Assembly: GCF_019880305.1 (NCBI RefSeq)
Contig: NZ_CP082301.1
Coordinates: 248,001 to 312,000 of the forward strand
Length of the DNA: 64,000 bases
Direction: 5' to 3'
From: Streptomyces decoyicus
GTDB taxonomy: Bacteria > Actinomycetota > Actinomycetes > Streptomycetales > Streptomycetaceae
In this document: one piece after another, positions 1-7,276 of the stretch
How the letters are laid out: each line of letters opens with the position of its first letter
Numbering within the stretch: the first letter of the stretch is position 1
Position numbers and translations under genes: made by a program
Notes under the pieces: generated by a model
The model's database searches: none
Told to the model about the DNA's origin: nothing
What the model saw: only the letters and a program-made list of their open reading frames with translations

Positions 1-540
1 CGGCCGCTTCAGCGCGAACTCGACGGTCCGTTCGTCGAGAGCCCGGCTCGCCTTGAGGTCGAGGGGCTCCAGCGAGGCCTTGGCGCGGAACGCCTTCTCG
101 GGGTCGGCGATACGGCGGTAGCTGTAGAGGACGTCCCGGGCGGTGACCGGTTTGCCGTTGTGGAAGGACGCCTTGCGCAGCTTCACCGTCCAGCGGTCGA
201 GTCCGGCGTTCGGCTCCCAGGACGCGGCGAGCCGCGGTTCGGCGGAGAGGTCGGCGCCGAAGTCGGCGAGCTTGTCGAAGAGGGCCTTGGCGCGGGCCGC
301 GTCGGCGAAGAGGTTGGCCAGGTGCGGGTCGAGGGTCTCGCCGGCGCCACCGCCGGCGAACGCGGCGCGCAGCTTCCCGCCGCGCCGGGGCTTGCCGCCG
401 CCGTCGGCGGCGTCACCGGAGGGGCCTGTGCATCCGGCGAGGGCGAGCGCGCCGAGTCCGGCCGCACCGCCGGCCGCGGCGAGGAAGCCGCGGCGGTGCA
501 GGCCGGGGAAGCGGGGAGGGTGGACGGGACCGTCGTACAT
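1..540 (-). CDS. Peptide-type ABC transporter solute-binding lipoprotein (partial, runs off left edge)
   Basis: The visible N-terminal 180 residues begin with an RR-containing, Tat-like signal (RRGFLAAA, residues 16-23) and a lipobox LAGC with Cys37, so the protein is an exported lipoprotein. The mature part has the SBP_bac_5 (peptide/nickel/opine-binding) look: GGKLRAAF, LDPHLANL, WTVKLRKASFHNGKPVTARDV. The family captures oligopeptides, or metal-chelator complexes, for an ABC importer. It is the last visible gene of the minus-strand operon that starts near 7105, lying 66 bp after the methyltransferase, and is therefore probably co-expressed. Its C-terminal two-thirds and any permease genes are outside the window. 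The substrate is unknown; uptake of the operon's own metal-loaded product is an inference from context. Confidence 0.85.
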   Translation of the reverse strand, partial: MYDGPVHPPRFPGLHRRGFLAAAGGAAGLGALALAGCTGPSGDAADGGGKPRRGGKLRAAFAGGGAGETLDPHLANLFADAARAKALFDKLADFGADLSAEPRLAASWEPNAGLDRWTVKLRKASFHNGKPVTARDVLYSYRRIADPEKAFRAKASLEPLDLKASRALDERTVEFALKRP

Positions 541-606
541 GCCGGTTTCCTTGCTGTGTGCGGGCGGAGGTGGCGGAGAGCGGAGGCGAAGGAGAGGGGG
601 CGGGCG

Positions 607-1410
607 TCAGTCGTGCCGGGTCAGCCTGGCGACGAGGTGGAGCCGGTCCTGGTCGGTGCGCTCCCCCGGTCCGGCGCCCTCCTGCCAGGGCGGTTCCGTC
701 CGTGGCCCCGGCCCGTCGTGCAGGTCGAGGACCTCGAAGCCGTGCGCGGCGAGGACATGGCGCAGTTCCTGGGGGAAGAGCAGCCGCCATGCGGAGCGCT
801 GCTCGTGCGGCGGGGAGCCGTCGTCGGCCGTCCAGATGCGGGTACGGCGCAGGAGTTGGGCGGTGCGGTCGACGGACAGCGTGGTCGTGGAGGTGTAGGC
901 GGTGCCGTGCCAGGTGAAGCCGTTGACGGCCGGGGCGTCGAGCAGTTCGGTGCGGCCGAGGAAGAAGGCGCCGTTGCGCATCTCGGCGACGAGCAGCCCG
1001 CCGGGGGTGAGGCTGCGCCGGCAGGACGCGAGGAAGCCGTCGAGTTCGGCGTTGGTGTGGCAGTAGAGCAGGGCGCTGTCCAGGCAGACGACGGCGTCCA
1101 CGGGATCGTCGTGGAGGTCGAAGTCCCGCAGATCGGCCCGTACGTAGTCCGGCCCCCGGTGGTGGATACGGGCGTACGCGAGCATCGCTTCGGAGAGATC
1201 GGCCGCGACGACCGTACGGCCCGCCGCGTGCAGATATGCGGCGTCGCGTCCGGTGCCACAGCCGATGTCCAGGACGCGGGGGCCCGCACCGTGCCGTCGC
1301 AGGCAGTCCTCGGCCCAGCGGCCGGCCAGGCGGCCGGTGTCGGGGAAGCGTGCCTCGTAGAGTTCCGGGTTGTCGGTCAGCAGGTTGTCGTTGCTGCGCG
1401 TGGTGTCCAT
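607..1410 (-). CDS. Class I SAM-dependent methyltransferase
   Basis: A 267-residue protein with a clear SAM-binding motif I, VLDIGCGTG (residues 46-54), an acidic motif after strand 2 (VVAADLSEAML), and DAVVCLDSALLY plus TPGGLLVAEMRN as the post-motif strands. The acceptor is unknown. The ATG at 1410 is chosen; an in-frame GTG at 1422 overlapping the stop codon of the upstream MFS gene is an alternative, since a GGAAAGG element sits about 13 nt before the ATG. It belongs to the same minus-strand operon as the exporter, epimerase, PLP enzyme, DUF364 protein and ATP-grasp ligase, so it may tailor their product by O- or N-methylation. Function within the pathway is inferred only from position. 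Confidence 0.85.
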   Translation of the reverse strand: MDTTRSNDNLLTDNPELYEARFPDTGRLAGRWAEDCLRRHGAGPRVLDIGCGTGRDAAYLHAAGRTVVAADLSEAMLAYARIHHRGPDYVRADLRDFDLHDDPVDAVVCLDSALLYCHTNAELDGFLASCRRSLTPGGLLVAEMRNGAFFLGRTELLDAPAVNGFTWHGTAYTSTTTLSVDRTAQLLRRTRIWTADDGSPPHEQRSAWRLLFPQELRHVLAAHGFEVLDLHDGPGPRTEPPWQEGAGPGERTDQDRLHLVARLTRHD

Positions 1411-1418
1411 GGGTGGTG

Positions 1419-2702
1419 TCACGCCTTTCCCGCCGCCGTGGCCGGTGCCGTGGCCGCCGCCTCGGCCGCCCGGTCCGGCAGCCCCCGCAGCCGGTGCAGC
1501 CAGGCGACACCGGCCGCGGAGACGAGTCCGAAGGCCAGACAGCACGCCCAGGGCAGCCACGGCGCACGGGTGTGTTCACCGGTGTCCATGGCCCAGCCGA
1601 CGACGGTGTTGCCCACCGCCGCGGCGATGCCGGAGACCACGTAGAACAGCCCGAAGTACGTGCCGGTGAGCTCGGCCCGGCCGAAGGCGGGGATGAGCTC
1701 CATCACGAACGGCTGGGCGATCATGACGCCCAGGTAGAGCAGCAACGCCCCGGCCAGTACGGGCAGTACGCGCAGCGCGGCGCCGCCGGGACCGCCGGAC
1801 GGCGGCACCGGGCCGGCGACGGCCATCGGCGGTACGAAGGCGAGGCCCATCAGGACGAGCCCCGCGCCGATCCACCACGCCCGGTCGCCGCGCCCCTTGA
1901 GCGCGCGGGTGATCCGCATCTGGAGCGAGAGGTTGGCGACGGTTCCGACGAGGAAGACGAGGCCGGCCGCGCCGTCCCAGCCGGTGGCCCGCCGAGCGCC
2001 CTCGGGCAGCAGCAGGTACAGCTGGTTCTGGAGGGTGAACATGCCGACCATGGCCAGCGCGAAGGCCACGAAGACGCGGTTGCCGAGGACTTCGCGCCAG
2101 TCGCCGAGGACGCTGTTCGTGGCCGGGGCGACCGTGTGGGCCGGCAGCACCAGGGCCTGCGCGACGGTGAGCAGCGCGAAGAGGCCGGCGGCGGTGAGCG
2201 CGGAGGTCCGGAAGTCGACGAGCAGCAGGACGCTGCCGAGCAGCGGCCCGATCAGGGCGCCGGTGGTCGCGAACACGTTGAAGAGGGCGAACGCCTCGGC
2301 CTTGCGGTCGCCCGCCTCCTGCGCGAGGTAGGCCCGGACGGCGGGGTTGAACAGCGCGCCGGCCAGCCCGCTGAGGACGGAGGCGGCGACGAGTACGGCC
2401 AGGCCGTCGCCGAGCGCGAAGAGCCCGAAGCCGACGGTCCGCAGCGCACAGCCGGCGATGATGACCCCGCGCGCGCCCAGCCGGTCGGACGCCGAGCCGC
2501 CGATGAGGAACAGCCCCTGCTGGCTCAGGTTGCGGACGCCGAGCACGATGCCGACGACCGCGGCGGACATCCCCAGGTCCTCGCCCAGGTGCACGGCGAG
2601 GTACGGGATGAGCAGATAGAAGCCGGTGTTGACACCGAGCTGGTTGATCAGCAGCAGCCGGATCGCGAACGGGAAGCGGCGCATCTCGTGCCAGATCTTC
2701 AC
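1419..2702 (-). CDS. MFS transporter, likely product exporter
   Basis: A 427-residue, highly hydrophobic protein with about 12 membrane segments and an MFS-type loop 2-3 (GSASDRLGARG, the usual GxLaDrxGrr signature). The GTG start (2702) overlaps the TGA of the epimerase gene (GTGA), showing translational coupling; the end overlaps the possible GTG start of the next methyltransferase gene. MFS proteins of this drug-efflux type commonly export siderophores or peptides made by adjacent enzymes, for example SbnD beside staphyloferrin B genes. Export of the product of this operon is the natural guess; the direction of transport and the substrate cannot be read from the sequence. Confidence 0.85.
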   Translation of the reverse strand: MKIWHEMRRFPFAIRLLLINQLGVNTGFYLLIPYLAVHLGEDLGMSAAVVGIVLGVRNLSQQGLFLIGGSASDRLGARGVIIAGCALRTVGFGLFALGDGLAVLVAASVLSGLAGALFNPAVRAYLAQEAGDRKAEAFALFNVFATTGALIGPLLGSVLLLVDFRTSALTAAGLFALLTVAQALVLPAHTVAPATNSVLGDWREVLGNRVFVAFALAMVGMFTLQNQLYLLLPEGARRATGWDGAAGLVFLVGTVANLSLQMRITRALKGRGDRAWWIGAGLVLMGLAFVPPMAVAGPVPPSGGPGGAALRVLPVLAGALLLYLGVMIAQPFVMELIPAFGRAELTGTYFGLFYVVSGIAAAVGNTVVGWAMDTGEHTRAPWLPWACCLAFGLVSAAGVAWLHRLRGLPDRAAEAAATAPATAAGKA

Positions 2703-3799
2703 TGCGTCGCCTCCGCACTGCGGACCGGCTCCGGCGCCGTCTCGCCCGGCGGTATCCCGCCGCGCGCAGGCCGTACGCCGAGGCCCGGCTGCCCGCCGGC
2801 TCCTACGGTGCCGTCCGTCCCGCCGATGCCGGTCCAGGGGTCGTGGGCGAGCAACAGGTGGCCGTCCAGGTCGGTCCAGCGGGCGCGGTCGGCGAGGTGG
2901 ACGGCGGGCGCGAGACCGAGCGTGCTGGCGGTGAGGCAGCCGAGCATCAGCTCGGTGCCGCTGCCGGCGATCAGGTCGGCGATGCGCAGTGCCGCGCCGA
3001 CACCGCCGCACTTGGCGAGCTTGACGTTGATGCCGTGCACCCGGCCGGCCAGCCGCCGGGCGTCCTCGAAGCCGACCGCGTCCTCGTCGGCGATGACCGG
3101 CAGCGGCGAGCCTTCGGCGAGCCGGGCCAGCGTCTCGGGGTCGCCGGGGGCGATGGGCTGCTCCACGGCCTCGACCCCGAGGTCCGCGTAACGGGGCAGC
3201 AGGGCCTGTGCCAGGGCGGGGGCCCAGGCGCCGTTGGGGTCGAGCAACAGCCGGGCGTGCGGCGCGGCCTGGCGCACGGCCCGTACGCGGTCGAGGTCGT
3301 CCTCGGGGTCCGGGGCACCCGCCTTGATCTTGAGGACGGAGAAGCCCTGCCGGACCAAGCGGCCCGCCTGCTCCGCGGCCGCGCGGCGCGAGGTGATGCC
3401 GAGGGTGCGGGCGGTGGCGGCGCGCGGCGCTCCGGTGCTGCCGAGCAACCGGTGCACGGGGAGGCCCGCGCGCTTGCCGACGAGGTCGAGCAGCGCGGAC
3501 TCCACCGCCGCGGTCACCGCGGCGGGCGTGCCGGGAGCGAGCAGCTCGCCCGTGCGCAGGGCTTCGAGTGCGGTCTCCGGGTCGGCACAGCGGGCGAGTT
3601 CGCGTGCGGTCCCGTTCAGCAGCCGGCCGAGGGTGGTGGCGTCCAGTCCGTAGTAGGTGCTGGTGACGGCTTCTCCGTAGCCGCGTCGGCCGTGGTGTTC
3701 GATGCCGAGCCATACGGCGTCGCGGGCCGCCATCGTGGAGCGGGATATCCGTAGCGGCTCGGTGAGTGCGAGTCGTACGGTGCGCTGACTGACCTTCAC
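2699..3799 (-). CDS. Enolase-superfamily epimerase (dipeptide epimerase / mandelate racemase-like)
   Basis: A 366-residue protein with the catalytic layout of the L-Ala-D/L-Glu (dipeptide) epimerase branch of the mandelate racemase/muconate-lactonising family: KIK (Lys157 and Lys159, general base), metal ligands Asp187 (LLLDPNG), Glu213 (VEQP) and Asp238 (IADED), and the second-face lysine Lys260 (INVKLAKCGG). Mg-dependent racemisation alpha to a carboxylate is the family chemistry. The GTG start at 3799 overlaps the stop of the PLP enzyme gene. Its operon partner, an ATP-grasp ligase, makes an epimerisable dipeptide-type substrate plausible. About 35 C-terminal residues are Gly/Pro-rich. The exact substrate is unknown; o-succinylbenzoate synthase or muconate cycloisomerase function fits the context less well. 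Confidence 0.85.
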   Translation of the reverse strand: MKVSQRTVRLALTEPLRISRSTMAARDAVWLGIEHHGRRGYGEAVTSTYYGLDATTLGRLLNGTARELARCADPETALEALRTGELLAPGTPAAVTAAVESALLDLVGKRAGLPVHRLLGSTGAPRAATARTLGITSRRAAAEQAGRLVRQGFSVLKIKAGAPDPEDDLDRVRAVRQAAPHARLLLDPNGAWAPALAQALLPRYADLGVEAVEQPIAPGDPETLARLAEGSPLPVIADEDAVGFEDARRLAGRVHGINVKLAKCGGVGAALRIADLIAGSGTELMLGCLTASTLGLAPAVHLADRARWTDLDGHLLLAHDPWTGIGGTDGTVGAGGQPGLGVRPARGGIPPGETAPEPVRSAEATQ

Positions 3800-4989
3800 G
3801 GGGCTTCTTTCCGGGTGGTGCGGTGGGTGGGTAGGTGTGGTCCGGCGGCGGGCGCCTGGACGGGTCCGGGGCCGGGCGCTGCGGGGCGCTGGGCGGTCGG
3901 AGCGGGCGAGTGGTCGCCCGCGGCGGGGGGCGCCAGCGGGTCGGTGACCGTCCGGCAGCGGGTCCATCCCCTCGCCTCCGCCGCCTGCGGGTGCGGGATC
4001 TCGACCGGGCGGGTGGCGGCACAGGTCAGGTCCAGGCCGTGGGCGGTGGCGAAGTCGTCGTCGTAGACGCTGCCCAGGTAGCGCTGCGGCCCGTCGGGGA
4101 AGACCGTGGCGACCACGGCACCGGGATGGACGCGGGCGGCCCACGCGGCGACGAGTGCGACGGCGCCGGTGCTCCAGCCGCCGCTGACGAAGTTGCCGGC
4201 GGCGAGCCTGCGGCAGGCGTCGGCGGACTCGGCCGGGCCGACCCAGTGCACCTCGTCGAACGCGTCGTAGGCGACATTGCGCGGGTGGATGCTGCTGCCG
4301 AGGCCCCGCATCAGCCGGGTCCTGGCGGGCTGGCCGAAGATCGTCGAACCGGTGGCGTCCACACCGATCAGCTGCAGGTGCGGCCAGTGTCTGCGCAGGG
4401 GGGCGACGACTCCGGCGCTGTGGCCTCCGGTGCCGACGCTGCACACCAGGAAGTCGAGGTGGTCCAGCTCGGCCGCCATCTCGGCGGCGAGGGAGCCGTA
4501 ACCGGCCACGTTGTCGGGGTTGTTGTACTGGTCGGGCCAGTACGCACCGGGCAGTTCGGCGAGCAGCTGCCGCAGCCGGGCCAGCCGGGCCGCCTGCCAG
4601 CCGCCCTCGGCCGCCGGCCGGTCGACCAGTTCGAGCCGGACTCCGTACGTCCGCAGCAAGCGGCGCATCGAGGGCTCCAGCTCGGTGTCACCGACCAGGA
4701 CGACGGGGTGGCCGAATGCCTGGCCCGCGAAGGCCAGGCCGATGCCGAGGGTGCCGGAGGTGGATTCCACCACGGGGGCGCCGGGCCGGAGTTCGCCGCG
4801 CTCCTTGGCGCCGAGCAGCATCGAGACGGCGGCTCGCGCCTTCATGCCGCCCGCGCCGAGCCCTTCGAGCTTGGCCCAGAAGCCGGGGTGCGGGCAGGGC
4901 AGATCGGCGGTGACGCGGGCGAGCGGGGTGCGGCCGAGCAGACCGAGGAGCTCCCGGTTGCCGGTGGGGTGCACGAGGGCGGTGGTCAC
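3796..4989 (-). CDS. CysK/SbnA-like PLP-dependent beta-replacement enzyme
   Basis: A 397-residue fold-type II PLP enzyme. The PLP lysine is Lys50 in GGMKARAAV, the phosphate-binding loop is SVGTGGHSAG (residues 184-193), and PDQYNNPDN (residues 152-160) matches the cysteine synthase QF.NP.N motif. The substrate loop reads ESTSGTLG (residues 75-82) where cysteine synthases have TSGNTG, so the asparagine that contacts the cofactor O3' is replaced by threonine. The last ~50 residues are a Pro/Ala-rich tail absent from housekeeping CysK. GTG start at 4989 overlaps the stop of the DUF364 gene. The family swaps the beta substituent of O-acetyl- or O-phosphoserine; siderophore relatives such as SbnA make a precursor of 2,3-diaminopropionate. 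Exact reaction unproven. Confidence 0.85.
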   Translation of the reverse strand: MTTALVHPTGNRELLGLLGRTPLARVTADLPCPHPGFWAKLEGLGAGGMKARAAVSMLLGAKERGELRPGAPVVESTSGTLGIGLAFAGQAFGHPVVLVGDTELEPSMRRLLRTYGVRLELVDRPAAEGGWQAARLARLRQLLAELPGAYWPDQYNNPDNVAGYGSLAAEMAAELDHLDFLVCSVGTGGHSAGVVAPLRRHWPHLQLIGVDATGSTIFGQPARTRLMRGLGSSIHPRNVAYDAFDEVHWVGPAESADACRRLAAGNFVSGGWSTGAVALVAAWAARVHPGAVVATVFPDGPQRYLGSVYDDDFATAHGLDLTCAATRPVEIPHPQAAEARGWTRCRTVTDPLAPPAAGDHSPAPTAQRPAAPGPGPVQAPAAGPHLPTHRTTRKEAP

Positions 4990-5852
4990 CGGGCGGCTCC
5001 GGGTGCCTCGCCGTGGTAGCGGTGGACGATGCCGGATCCGCCGTCGAGCCAGAAGAACGGGTAGGGCTCCGCACACACCGCGCTCACCCCTGAGCCGAGG
5101 AACCGCGGCAGCACCGCACTCCCGGTCTGGGCGAACATCACCAGGGGCTTGCGGTGCCGCAGTGCATGCTCCCGCAGCGGCTCGAAACTGCCGTTTCCCA
5201 GCGTCATGCCGGAGGCGAGCACCGCGTCGCAGCGCTCCAACTCGGCCAGCGCATCGGTGCGTACGGGCTCGCCCCACTCCGTCGTGCCGCCCTTGAGGTC
5301 GCACGGCACATACGCCAGACCGCGCTCCCGCAGCGCCTCCAGCAGCGAATTGACCACGCCGATCACGAGCACCCGCGCGCCGGGCACGACGTCGATCAGC
5401 CCGGTGACGGCCCGTGCCCTGGCCCGTGACTTCCGCAGGGACGACCCGGCCGGCAGCGACCAGGGGCGCGCGCCGTTCGCGGGCGTGTGCGGGCGTACGT
5501 GCATCAGGTACGCGTCGAGGGCGGCCACCCGCACCGGGCGCAGCTCGTGCCCCAGGAGGCGGTCGAGGTCCGCGCCGACGCAGTCCTCGATCGCGGCGTC
5601 CGGCAGCTCACCGGGCTCCACCGCGCAGGAGCCGACCGCCGCGGCGAGCCGCAGGCTCAGCACCTCATTGCGGTAGCCCCCTTCGCGGCCCTCGTGGCGT
5701 ACGGCCTGCCGGGTGCTGAAGGCGACGGCGATCCGCTGGGTGGACGGGTCGGGCCCGAACTCGCCGGCCCGCACGCGGGCCACGAGATCGTCGTACGAAG
5801 CGGCAGGGGCGGGGGCGTTGCCGGCGGGGGTGCGCGTGACGACCTGGTTCAT
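4986..5852 (-). CDS. DUF364-like (putative heavy-metal chelation) Rossmann protein
   Basis: A 288-residue soluble protein. The C-terminal half has a Rossmann-like segment (GARVLVIGVVNSLLEALRERG region) followed by the DUF364 signature pattern DAVLASGMTLGNGSFEPL and KPLVMFAQTGSAVLPRFL. DUF364 (PF04016) is described as a putative heavy-metal chelation domain and is often found with metal metabolism genes; its chemistry is not settled. The ATG start at 5852 overlaps the stop of the ATP-grasp gene (ATGA), so the two proteins are probably made together. Residues 1-30 are Ala/Pro-rich. Assignment to DUF364 is by eye; a distant NAD-dependent dehydrogenase-like protein is the alternative. Confidence 0.7.
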   Translation of the reverse strand: MNQVVTRTPAGNAPAPAASYDDLVARVRAGEFGPDPSTQRIAVAFSTRQAVRHEGREGGYRNEVLSLRLAAAVGSCAVEPGELPDAAIEDCVGADLDRLLGHELRPVRVAALDAYLMHVRPHTPANGARPWSLPAGSSLRKSRARARAVTGLIDVVPGARVLVIGVVNSLLEALRERGLAYVPCDLKGGTTEWGEPVRTDALAELERCDAVLASGMTLGNGSFEPLREHALRHRKPLVMFAQTGSAVLPRFLGSGVSAVCAEPYPFFWLDGGSGIVHRYHGEAPGAAR

Positions 5853-7105
5853 CGGGTCACCACCCGCGGGCGCAGCTCGGCGAGCAGTGCTTCGACACGT
5901 CGGCGGGCGGCCGGGCCTTCGGCGTCGCCGGCCATGAGGTGTCCCAGGTAGGCGTTGTTGCTGCCGGTCTCCTTGACCGCCGTGCCGGGCTCGGCGAGCT
6001 GGAGTTCGAGCACTTCCGGCGCCGCGCGCACGAGGTCGCCGCCGTCGACCGCCTCCAGGACGCCGGCGGTCTGCGGCACGAGGAAGCCGATGGCGGCGCT
6101 GCGCAGTCCGGTGTCCCGGAGGCGCAGGTCGGGCCGCTCGCCCCGGGCCACGTCCACGCAGGCTGCGGCGACATCGATGCCGGTGACATGGCGGATCAGT
6201 TCGGTGATGCGGTTGCCCGCGGGCCGGGGGTTGACCTCGACCAGGCGCGGTCCGTCGGGAGTCAGCTTGATCTCGGTGTGCGCCACGACGCCGTCGAGTC
6301 CGAGGGCCTCCAGGGCGAGTACGGCGGTCTCCTCCGCCGCCGCCCGGTCGGCCGCCGGGAGCGCCGCGGGGAACATGTGGCCGGTCTCGATGAAGGCCGG
6401 TGCTCCGCCGACGCTCTTGTCGGTCACCCCGATCACCTGGGTACTGCCGTCGAACGTCACGGTCTCGACGCTGACTTCGGGGCCGTGGAGCAGCTCCTCC
6501 AGCAGGACGACGGGCGCCCGGCGCTGCCCGCGCGCATTGACGGGAAAGCCGTCGAGCGCACGGTAGGCGCGGGTCAGTTCCGCTTCGTCGTCGATGCGCC
6601 GGACGAACATCCCCGCACACAGGTCGACCGGCTTCAGCACCAGCGGATAGCCGATCTCCGCGGCCGCTGCGGCGGCTTCGGACCGGTCCGCGCAGACCGC
6701 GAAGCGCGGCCCGGGTACTCCCGCAGCGGCGAGCACCTGCCGGGTGGCGTCCTTGCGGCAGGCGTTCTCGACCGCCTCGGGCGCCGGGCCGGGCAGTCCG
6801 AGGCGGCCGGCGATGCGCGCGACCGTCGGGAGGTAGTAGTCGCAGGAAGTGAGCACACCGTCGAAGCCGAGCACGGAGTGCAGCCGCTCGGCATACGGCA
6901 GCAGCGTTTCGAGGTCGTTGGTGTCGGCGGTCAGCACATTGCGGGCGCCGAGCAGCGGGTGGGCGGCGCCCTCGGGTGCGGAGCGCAGGTAGTGGTGCAG
7001 ATCGCGGGTGAGGAAGGTGAACTCGTGTCCGCCCTCACGGATCGCGCGTGGGAGCAACCTGCTCATCGCTCCGACCCAGCTCTCGACCATCAGCAGATGA
7101 GCCAC
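5849..7105 (-). CDS. ATP-grasp ligase (amino acid / dipeptide ligase type)
   Basis: A 418-residue protein of the carboxylate-amine ligase ATP-grasp superfamily: an N-terminal Rossmann-like pre-ATP-grasp domain, then LVLKPVDLCAGMFVRRI (ATP-binding lysine and loop), VVLLEELLHGPEVSVETV (adenine-binding hinge) and LVEVNPRPAGNRI (metal ligands). These enzymes join a carboxylate, via an acyl phosphate, to an amine; relatives make dipeptides (BacD type). It is the first gene of the operon. The GTG start at 7105 is supported by AAGGG about 6 nt upstream, and a Zur-type palindrome lies about 105 bp upstream. It most likely condenses amino-acid building blocks supplied by the downstream PLP enzyme. Substrates unknown. 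Confidence 0.85.
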   Translation of the reverse strand: MAHLLMVESWVGAMSRLLPRAIREGGHEFTFLTRDLHHYLRSAPEGAAHPLLGARNVLTADTNDLETLLPYAERLHSVLGFDGVLTSCDYYLPTVARIAGRLGLPGPAPEAVENACRKDATRQVLAAAGVPGPRFAVCADRSEAAAAAAEIGYPLVLKPVDLCAGMFVRRIDDEAELTRAYRALDGFPVNARGQRRAPVVLLEELLHGPEVSVETVTFDGSTQVIGVTDKSVGGAPAFIETGHMFPAALPAADRAAAEETAVLALEALGLDGVVAHTEIKLTPDGPRLVEVNPRPAGNRITELIRHVTGIDVAAACVDVARGERPDLRLRDTGLRSAAIGFLVPQTAGVLEAVDGGDLVRAAPEVLELQLAEPGTAVKETGSNNAYLGHLMAGDAEGPAARRRVEALLAELRPRVVTR

Positions 7106-7210
7106 GGTTTCCCTTCTTCGCAGGCGTTGTCCGTGCGTGTTGCGGCGGTTTTTGACGGGCCGGCGGCCCCTCGGTGAGGGCCGTCCGGCTTGACCGGCCC
7201 ATACTGTAAA

Positions 7211-7225
7211 CGATAATCATTTTCA
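7211..7225 (-). promoter_or_regulatory. Zur-type operator
   Basis: On the minus strand the 15-mer TGAAAATGATTATCG is a 7-1-7 imperfect palindrome matching the streptomycete Zur consensus (TGAAAATGATTTTCA type) at 13 of 15 positions. It lies in the AT-rich divergent spacer, about 105 bp before the GTG of the ATP-grasp gene and about 50 bp before the peptidase start at 7277, so it could govern both. Zinc-loaded Zur would repress. A Fur-family relative reading a similar GATAAT-type box is the alternative. Confidence 0.65.
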
Positions 7226-7276
7226 TTGCCACCACGTACTGCGGCGCCCGTCGCCGCGCTCCCGAATGCGAGACCT

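Noticed and set aside
607..1560. Methyltransferase start at 1560
   Set aside because: The extra residues overlap the MFS gene deeply and are Gly/Arg low-complexity; a start at 1410 or 1422 fits operon overlap.
7208..7230. Classical Fur (iron) box instead of Zur box
   Set aside because: The GATAAT hexamer resembles one, but the 7-1-7 TGAAAAT dyad fits the streptomycete Zur site better and streptomycete iron control is mainly through DmdR-type sites. Not fully excluded.
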